Shown: one piece after another, positions 6,401-9,260 of the stretch
How positions within the stretch are numbered: position 1 is the first letter of the stretch
Layout of the letters: the number at the start of each line of letters is the position of its first letter
Source: Bacteroidota bacterium
GTDB lineage: Bacteria > Bacteroidota > Bacteroidia > CAILMK01
DNA: 9,260 nt
Direction: 5' to 3'
Assembly: GCA_013287095.1 (NCBI GenBank)
Contig: JABDEJ010000083.1
Coordinates: 1-9,260, forward strand
Position numbers and translations under genes: made by a program
Notes under the pieces: generated by a model
Seen by the model: the letters and a program-made list of their open reading frames with translations, nothing else
What the model was told of the DNA's origin: nothing
Databases searched by the model: none

Positions 6401-9260
6401 AGACATAGTGGAATACTGACTGTAACCGTTCCCCCCGATCTTGAAATAGGGGTCATGCGTAAGGGCGCTTAAATATCCATGTGCGTTGGCAGTATCATAA
6501 CTGTTCGTATTCAGCATTGAGTCATCAAAATAATTACTAGCGCTGTTCATTTTGCACCAGGTGTAGCTGCAATATTCAGGATGGAAACGCACCAGCGAAT
6601 CTGCCCACCTGCTCTGCCAGGTGCTGATGAACTGGTCAACAGTCATTGCTGAAACTTTTAAATACTTGCCATTAACCAAAGCGGAATCGTGAATAGACCT
6701 GAAATTACGGCCTGTTTTATAAGAGCTTGTATCTAATACAGAACTTGTGTCTGTTGTATTAAGGCTGTCCCATTTATAATGTGTAAGACTATCAGATGCT
6801 TTATAGGTTGAGTAAAGGGCGTATTGTCCCCCAGGGGTAATATCAGCAATCATTGCATTATAACCGGCCTTACAAGGATCGGGAGGCTTACAATATTGCT
6901 GACAGGCATTGTAAAGACTATCCCATCTGGCATATGCAATAGCAGTTGAATCTGTTACAACCGGAGTGATACCAGCGGCTCTCAATAAATTCATATATTT
7001 ATGTTCGTATGTACCGCTTGTCCCCAAGTTTGCGATACAAGTTGCGCAATCAAAATTGCATGAGCTAAAATCCGTATGGTCCAACTTTTCAGTTATAAAG
7101 CTTTGCAAATTTCGTAAGCAGGTATCCTGTTCAATGTATTCATTTGTGTAATAATCTAATGCCGCTTGATCAATGGTCAGGGTTTTCGAAATTGTATAAC
7201 TCCCAATTCCCAAAGTAACAATAATATCCGTGTCTGCACCAAGGGTTAACAAAGGATCGCTTCTAAATTTGTACTTGATAGTGTCGGGACTTAATATATC
7301 GTAATAGGTATGAATTTTCCCGATAACCCTTACCAAAGGGGTTGGATTTGTTGAATCATTATTACCGTGCAAAATCTCATTTCCGCATTCATCTTTCAGG
7401 CTAATGACAAGATCATATACACAATCATAACAAGTACTGGGTGGCAGACATGAACCTGTAAACGCAGTATCGTTCAGGCGGTAGTCTATTGTGTAGGCAG
7501 TATTAGAGGAACTTACTAAAAAAGTACGAGATGATTGCAATGGGTTGGATTGCAGGTTGATATTGCTTAAGAGATTTTCGGTGAGGGTGGCAGCGCTTGT
7601 ATCTTCGGGTAATTGCTTCATTCCAGTCGTGGTATCTCCGGCAAGGGCGGTTGCAATGGTTTTACCGCTGGCATTCAGGTAAGAAACGCTAACCTGACCA
7701 TTTGCATCCTGCACCATGTTCTTTTTGTAATGATCTGCGTACCCAACGCTTGATCCAAACATTCTATCCAGTTCTTCCTGGCTGGGAACGCCGTAGAAAT
7801 ATTTCGTTTCCTTTCCGCTATTCATCCGGGTATCATAACCAACACCGCTTTGCGCTCTGATTCTGCCCGTATTATCGGGGGTATATTCAGTAAGAGTTAA
7901 AGGGAACCCATTGGCCGAAGGAACATAGGAATGAAAGTAGTTATGCGATCCCGCAACACCATGTGGAAGATGGTTATAGGTCGAATAATAATTTCCCGCT
8001 CCGGTAAGGCTATCCAATGCGTTAACCGTATTTGCACAACTTCCTGCGTTCTGGTCAAAATCGGCACGAGAATACAAGCCGCCTGAATAGCTTGTATTGA
8101 AATTCGTGTGATATTGAAGAATGCCCAAAGTATCAGGGGAAGGCAATATTTGGACAACCCCTCTGCCTTGGTAGTCATATACTGTTTCGCCAACAACTGC
8201 AAGGCTGTCTGTATTTACTTTCGTGACCATTTGCCTGCTGCGGTTGGAACCATCCAAATAATTGACAACTTCTTTTTTCTTACCTTCTTCAGCATAGGTT
8301 GCGGAATATTGCCAGTTAAATGTTGTGTCATGAGGACTGGTAACCTGGTACTTCGATTCTGAAGGAAAACTACCGACATAGCCTGAGACAAGAGTGGATG
8401 ACCAGACTCCATTCACAATCTGGGTATGGTTGATCAAATCTTTGGCCACACCCCGAATACGAAACAGTAAGAAACCATGTTCATAAATATTACTGATCTT
8501 ATAACTTGTCGTTGAGACATTAACCCTGGTGCAGTTTCCATCAAAAGAAAAATGCACACTCCCTGAAGGGATGTAGGAGCCGTAAGAAGTGGAATAGTCG
8601 TCTACATACGTCCATTCCAGGTCATAAGATTCGGCACTGTCCTGTGGGTTCCACTGGATCAATAGATCATTTTTAGCAGTAAGGCTTATCGAGGTAAAAT
8701 TAGGATGGGAACTTACATTATATTGACCAAAATAAGTATCTGTTATGCTTGATTCAAGATAGACATATCCCTTTACTGCCGATCTTGATAGACCTAACAC
8801 TTTAACCTTTAAATAATGTCCTCCTTTGAAATGCAGGGTCTGTTTATCGGTGTTCTGCTGTGCTTGTGATGGAATATAATTTACCGAAAGGGTGTAATCA
8901 AAAGAATCAAGTGTGGAACCGGTGTGAATTTTATAATAGACCCTAATTCGTACCCTTTCAGAAAACGTATCTGGCTGATAGGTATTGATGCTATAATCAA
9001 GTCCCAAGGTAATATCATCATCTATTTGGGTAAAAGCATAATCGGCATATGTCGAAGAATAAAACTGGTCCGTATTGGTAATAGTTGAATCTACTCCCAC
9101 ATGACCGGCAGACAAAATAGCTGTTGAAGGATAAGATACTTTTGAAAAGCCGCGAAGTGGCATGAGTAAAGCAATACCTAAAGCCAAAAAACAAAGAATA
9201 TTTCTTCTTGTTCTATCTTTGATGGATAGAAACAGTTGATCATACTTACCCTTTATTGAA
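419..9260 (-). CDS. Giant secreted RHS/YD-repeat protein with cysteine-rich insert and LamG modules; 5' end outside window, ends at in-frame TAA
   Basis: Continuous frame of more than 2,900 codons. Residue numbers count from a TTG at 9187-9185, but the frame is open upstream to 9259, so the real start is probably beyond the right edge. Order seen: export signal (before residue ~18), beta-rich region (~18-158), fibronectin-III-like region (~160-270), RHS N-terminal segment (~290-578), cysteine-rich insert (~579-1730), YD repeats (~1762-2490), CxxC mini-domain (2510-2557), LamG 1 (2563-2757), linker, second CxxC mini-domain (2822-2869) and the first ~50 residues of LamG 2. RHS/YD proteins of this type are usually exported and form a beta-spiral shell, often ending in a core and a variable, sometimes toxic, tip. 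No tip is visible here, so a toxin role is only family inference. The TAA falls inside a LamG domain that continues in frame, so the product is probably truncated, or the stop is a mutation or sequencing error. RHS identification is firm; function, partner and target are unknown. No promoter or ribosome-binding site is in view. Confidence 0.93.
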   Translation of the reverse strand, partial: SIKGKYDQLFLSIKDRTRRNILCFLALGIALLMPLRGFSKVSYPSTAILSAGHVGVDSTITNTDQFYSSTYADYAFTQIDDDITLGLDYSINTYQPDTFSERVRIRVYYKIHTGSTLDSFDYTLSVNYIPSQAQQNTDKQTLHFKGGHYLKVKVLGLSRSAVKGYVYLESSITDTYFGQYNVSSHPNFTSISLTAKNDLLIQWNPQDSAESYDLEWTYVDDYSTSYGSYIPSGSVHFSFDGNCTRVNVSTTSYKISNIYEHGFLLFRIRGVAKDLINHTQIVNGVWSSTLVSGYVGSFPSESKYQVTSPHDTTFNWQYSATYAEEGKKKEVVNYLDGSNRSRQMVTKVNTDSLAVVGETVYDYQGRGVVQILPSPDTLGILQYHTNFNTSYSGGLYSRADFDQNAGSCANTVNALDSLTGAGNYYSTYNHLPHGVAGSHNYFHSYVPSANGFPLTLTEYTPDNTGRIRAQSGVGYDTRMNSGKETKYFYGVPSQEELDRMFGSSVGYADHYKKNMVQDANGQVSVSYLNASGKTIATALAGDTTTGMKQLPEDTSAATLTENLLSNINLQSNPLQSSRTFLVSSSNTAYTIDYRLNDTAFTGSCLPPSTCYDCVYDLVISLKDECGNEILHGNNDSTNPTPLVRVIGKIHTYYDILSPDTIKYKFRSDPLLTLGADTDIIVTLGIGSYTISKTLTIDQAALDYYTNEYIEQDTCLRNLQSFITEKLDHTDFSSCNFDCATCIANLGTSGTYEHKYMNLLRAAGITPVVTDSTAIAYARWDSLYNACQQYCKPPDPCKAGYNAMIADITPGGQYALYSTYKASDSLTHYKWDSLNTTDTSSVLDTSSYKTGRNFRSIHDSALVNGKYLKVSAMTVDQFISTWQSRWADSLVRFHPEYCSYTWCKMNSASNYFDDSMLNTNSYDTANAHGYLSALTHDPYFKIGGNGYSQYSTMSGILSNYTLATTDGSNPVLTTGAGSPSISLVELVIGSLYCGSQSSVALLKSCADTYTWTGLTCTSYKDAAWQMYRSMYLSQKNYLQNSYDVSHYSCSNVNIKPPKVKRYIPDTAFLKSGALVSGTSTDEKASDHVSNISHVESNFTAQGDSNCTAYADYWMAKLSGCKYKHKHDSINVRRELIKVCEQGCSTANPFGTCEAPIDIIAGDTFASFQAVLIHDTIFVPGLCDANLITFPQPRGHDYFAQESPYANNCFCHNTAVLNDSACATKLHIDLLSGKYIIGFPTFGSGSYACECTAQDSVAMMTRLIRTDIPDSLKCNNCLSCAQINSGVQNFLTWYKTYTSDPDTISNFQNIFANYLNGYFSFNLTYNDYINYIAECAGTTVDSAIQKIGTLYDTAITAIPPGTFFPMTMMSMHPDFLLEPEPSGVPLDTCACNAIFAIYKDSAMMPYVHTMADLFFTMYGLTFSDIDSKMKDCSHFLGKDQYGDKTDPPDHWRPSAYYDISHTVDEQGLTVPTNLITCPPAAPPTSGPGDTTKSPVNCDSLDYTCQGLNDFMDSFKTRHPGWYYQSPFAGGADSLTVFEDSLNARFNKGGCHHIPYSHFNQLAMNCKAASPQCFSSPIPPCNIIPTTNLNQLGTLLEAFAYDTTFINDSLYLNTAGYSPYTGFLNPVCMGTFYKTIRHIDETSIDMVISDGCLLSVFLQISLPTDRLNMDDLRQVNNIRLAGDGNDSNSFYIDGTFDRYSGGDTAVTLLGYVRGLKIAFSMCDKLCNEPMSPQLALPDSSCQTFLTNLAVQNAQNAYNNYIDSVKRAFRTAYMAKCLHAYKHEQFTMKHPEKEYHYTLYYYDQAGNLLQTVPPQGFVPLNRTSGVDSADANRSNPSLPAVYPAHKLVTTYQYNTLNQLVFQHTPDADSSRLWYDRVGRLAVSRNRQQSNDGNFSYTKFDAIGRIIETGQISTSSTISYSLVRDSTRLASWLGGGTTTQITKTWYDAVKYTILYKDFTQQNLRNRVASSTYQEASGTSYDFGTHYNYDIDGNVSAVVQQNASLASEGQNYKLIDYSYDLVSGKVNEVAYQKGENDAFYHVYQYDADNRLTNVETSRDSVIWDEDGSYFYYYHGPLGRLELGDNKVQGIDYAYSIQGWLKGVNSDMLNQKRDIGRDGDITLVGNINVNVARDAFGYSLNYFSGDYTSINASAPKFAAVQTSSKLNSASGNLYNGNIRNMVTSIRSFMSTTNPLPLARAFQYDQLNRLVNAQAFNNLDTGSLAWKNTGNNDPYYAEHFTYDQNGNMLNVNRRGDTLHSSKATMDSLTYHYYYHTNRLKQVTDLIDTGWYKTDIDNEPDTTNYAYDKNGNMVFDSAGQISSITWSVYGKIKQITRTIGSTKPNLYFAYGPDGNRVMKVVANGSDNTQWNYYYYVRDAQGNIMAVYKRQILNIKDTVVNHLRDSITLTEQDIYGSSRLGIVKAQKPVQTLDFKGTISSTNYAPVVTRTISIVNIHYSDSLLSRVLGQKRYELNNHLGNVLATVTDRKLEHSTNGTTVDYYLPDITSAYDYYAFGAEMPGRTYSIDSDFVTVATDTFTPKDTCLTCEMIHTAMTSYTGSTSDTAAITLYLNNHFHITQTEAVYKKAFYKCKIPNADSLYLNGGNRYVDYGNNAQYKVGTGNFTIEAWVNSTLNNTQQAILSNENYISSPYLQFPGILVYLSNNNLGIALGDGHYNSLGYDDISLLDAYTPMPSPQINAWHHVVIERTGTGKNYTDIKMWIDGVSKTVSAQFDNSNLASANIDSLTVQDMKVGSRIGSFDENYFEGSIREVRMYKRLLAQSEITTNYNNGCISEPWDTTSIVLWAPLNDGSGTSCVDESHYHATGTIENAGSGYWGSSTPYCYLNKPVVKGTKDTCITCEKLKHMLTSFSGSLFDSSSLTSYINMTFGVSQTVTSTMQSIMNCHILRDSLLLDPSNGDYIDFGNNSQYHVGTGNFTIEGWMNSNLATVEQTILANE
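731..1666 (-). repeat. Tandem CxxC-LamG module, copy 1 (936 nt)
   Basis: Starts with D2508 of DTCLTCE and runs to the residue before the matching D2820 of DTCITCE, 312 residues later. Contents in order: CxxC mini-domain closed by C2557, exactly 47 residues after its first Cys; LamG 1; and a linker with SIVLWAPLNDGSG and STPYCYLNKP. Copy 2 follows without a gap. The first-to-last Cys spacing is identical in both copies. Confidence 0.8.
917..1501 (-). other. LamG / concanavalin A-like domain 1 (intact)
   Basis: Residues 2563-2757. Key segments: RYVDYG, TGNFTIEAWVNS, INAWHHVVIERTG, IKMWIDG, KVGSRIG, FEGSIREVRMYKRLL and a closing NYNNGC. This is the classic order of LamG/pentraxin-like jelly-roll strands: FTIEAW, W-HHV, the Y/W-IDG strand and G-I-REVR-Y-R-L. 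Such domains often bind glycans or proteins at cell surfaces; the ligand cannot be told from sequence. No stop or frameshift is present. Confidence 0.85.
1718..3904 (-). other. YD/RHS repeat region ending at the core-proximal AEMPGRTY segment
   Basis: Residues ~1762-2490. YD-type repeats are clear: YYYDQAGNLLQTVPPQGF, YQYNTLNQLVFQHTPD, LWYDRVGRLAVSRNR, KFDAIGRIIETGQ, NYDIDGNVSAVV, YQYDADNRLTNVETS, FQYDQLNRLVNAQ, TYDQNGNMLNVNRRGD, YAYDKNGNMVFDSAG and YGPDGNRVMKV. They are followed by RYELNNHLGNVLATVTDRK and ITSAYDYYAFGAEMPGRTY, hallmarks of the C-terminal side of RHS shells. The repeats are known to build a beta-spiral that can enclose a cargo. The usual next element (YxYGFNGKE-like core) is absent; the CxxC-LamG modules follow instead. 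Confidence 0.88.
4970..5101 (-). repeat. Cysteine mini-domain copy (CxC form) in the insert
   Basis: Residues 1363-1406: DTCACN, then about 41 residues with a FFTMYGLTF-like stretch, then KMKDC. The DTC opening and the spacing to the last Cys resemble the DTCxTC mini-domains before the LamG domains. Homology is tentative. Confidence 0.4.
5261..5437 (-). repeat. Cysteine mini-domain copy (CxxC form) in the insert
   Basis: Residues 1251-1309: CLSCAQI, then FQNIFANYLNGYFSF and TYNDYINYIAEC. The CLSC opening and the YLN-x-x-F centre match CLTCEMI and YLNNHF in the mini-domain at 2510-2557, with about 11 extra residues in the middle. The similarity is weak but extends over the domain. Confidence 0.45.
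7454..8320 (-). other. RHS N-terminal segment (Bacteroidota type)
   Basis: Residues ~290-578 include NWQYSATYAEEGKKKEVVNY, then DGSNRSRQMVTKVNTDSLAV, then VGETVYDYQGRGVVQILPSP. This block of short Tyr/Gly strand repeats is what I recall preceding the YD repeats in large RHS proteins of Bacteroidota. Further on come VQDANGQVSVSYLNASGKTI and ATALAGDTT, another common phrase in this family. It probably forms the first turns of the shell before the cysteine-rich insert begins. Confidence 0.6.
8378..8710 (-). other. Fibronectin type III-like domain
   Basis: Residues ~160-270 contain SISLTAKNDLLIQWNPQDSA, then ESYDLEWTYVDD, and later VSTTSYKISNIYEHGFLLF followed by RIRGVAK. The conserved Trp in LIQW, the YDLEW strand and the Y-F-R-I-R pattern before the end are typical of Fn3 beta-sandwiches used as spacers in exported bacterial proteins. 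The preceding ~140 residues (9136-8714) are also beta-strand-rich but match no family I can name. Confidence 0.5.
9136..9220 (-). other. Sec-type signal peptide coding region
   Basis: The frame encodes KDRTRR (basic n-region, 9220-9203), then NILCFLALGIALLM (hydrophobic core), then PLRGFSKVSYPS, where mature sequence begins. This is the expected layout for export across the inner membrane. The basic residues lie upstream of the TTG at 9187, so starting at that TTG or at the ATG at 9163-9161 would remove them. No cleavage site can be fixed by eye. The signal fits a secreted or surface protein. Confidence 0.75.

Larger units (their letters stand above)
3998..7453 (-). other. Cysteine-rich insert splitting the RHS repeat region
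   Basis: Residues ~579-1730 carry about 48 cysteines by hand count, against few elsewhere. They often occur as CxxC, CxC or paired Cys, for example CLPPSTCYDC, CNFDCATC, CNNCLSC, DTCACN and CDSLDYTCQG. Tyr, Asn, Asp and Ser are common, as in an extracellular domain likely to be disulfide-bonded or to bind metal. I recognise no catalytic motif and cannot name a Pfam family for it. It contains at least two copies of a mini-domain that reappears in front of each LamG domain. Its function is unknown. Confidence 0.7.

Noticed and set aside
871..8362. Other plus-strand open frames of 60-108 codons (for example 871-1179, 3408-3719, 5585-5911, 8108-8362)
   Set aside because: All are antisense to the RHS/LamG gene, with no family resemblance and no spacing that suggests a real gene.
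552..8412. Short minus-strand frames at 552-788, 1642-1851, 5488-5679, 7897-8202 and 8215-8412
   Set aside because: They are alternate-frame readings inside the main gene, whose own frame is continuous and homologous to RHS or LamG throughout.
9178..9243. 21-codon frame starting at ATG 9243 as a leader peptide
   Set aside because: It overlaps the signal-peptide coding region of the main frame and has no features of a leader. The ATG itself is kept only as a possible start if an indel is present.
1..9260. CRISPR array, tRNA, rRNA, insertion sequence or rho-independent terminator
   Set aside because: No regularly spaced direct repeats, structured RNA signatures, transposase motifs or GC-rich hairpin followed by a T-run were seen; coding sequence fills the window.

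Overview
The window is essentially one giant minus-strand reading frame. It encodes a secreted RHS/YD-repeat protein of the kind carried by Bacteroidota, and the phrasing of its repeats resembles Chitinophagaceae and relatives. The lineage is inferred from three features: a Sec-type N-terminus, signature segments such as EEGKKKEVV, NNHLGNVLATVTDRK and AEMPGRTY, and a moderately AT-rich base composition. No rRNA, tRNA, CRISPR array, insertion sequence or second independent gene is visible. The plus-strand open frames are antisense shadows of this gene.

Layout in the direction of translation (right to left). Nucleotides 9260-9136 encode a charged then hydrophobic export signal, but no in-frame ATG lies in the window. 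A beta-rich N-terminal region and a fibronectin-III-like region follow (about 9136-8378). Next is the N-terminal RHS-type segment (about 8320-7454). A very large cysteine-rich insert of about 1,150 residues (about 7453-3998) splits the RHS part. The main YD-repeat region follows (3904-1718) and ends in the AEMPGRTY segment that usually precedes the RHS core. Instead of the core there is a tandem module: a small CxxC mini-domain followed by a LamG (concanavalin A-like) domain. Copy 1 starts at 1666 and copy 2 at 730, 936 nt apart.

The second LamG domain is cut by an in-frame TAA at 421-419. The same frame then stays open, with clear LamG homology, for 139 codons to the left edge. As written, the polypeptide ends about 50 residues into the second LamG domain and would lose whatever lies further downstream. 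In this family that is normally the RHS core and a variable C-terminal tip, neither of which is in the window. The points most worth following are the interrupted LamG copy, the LamG modules placed at the RHS core junction, the recurring cysteine mini-domain, and the missing start.
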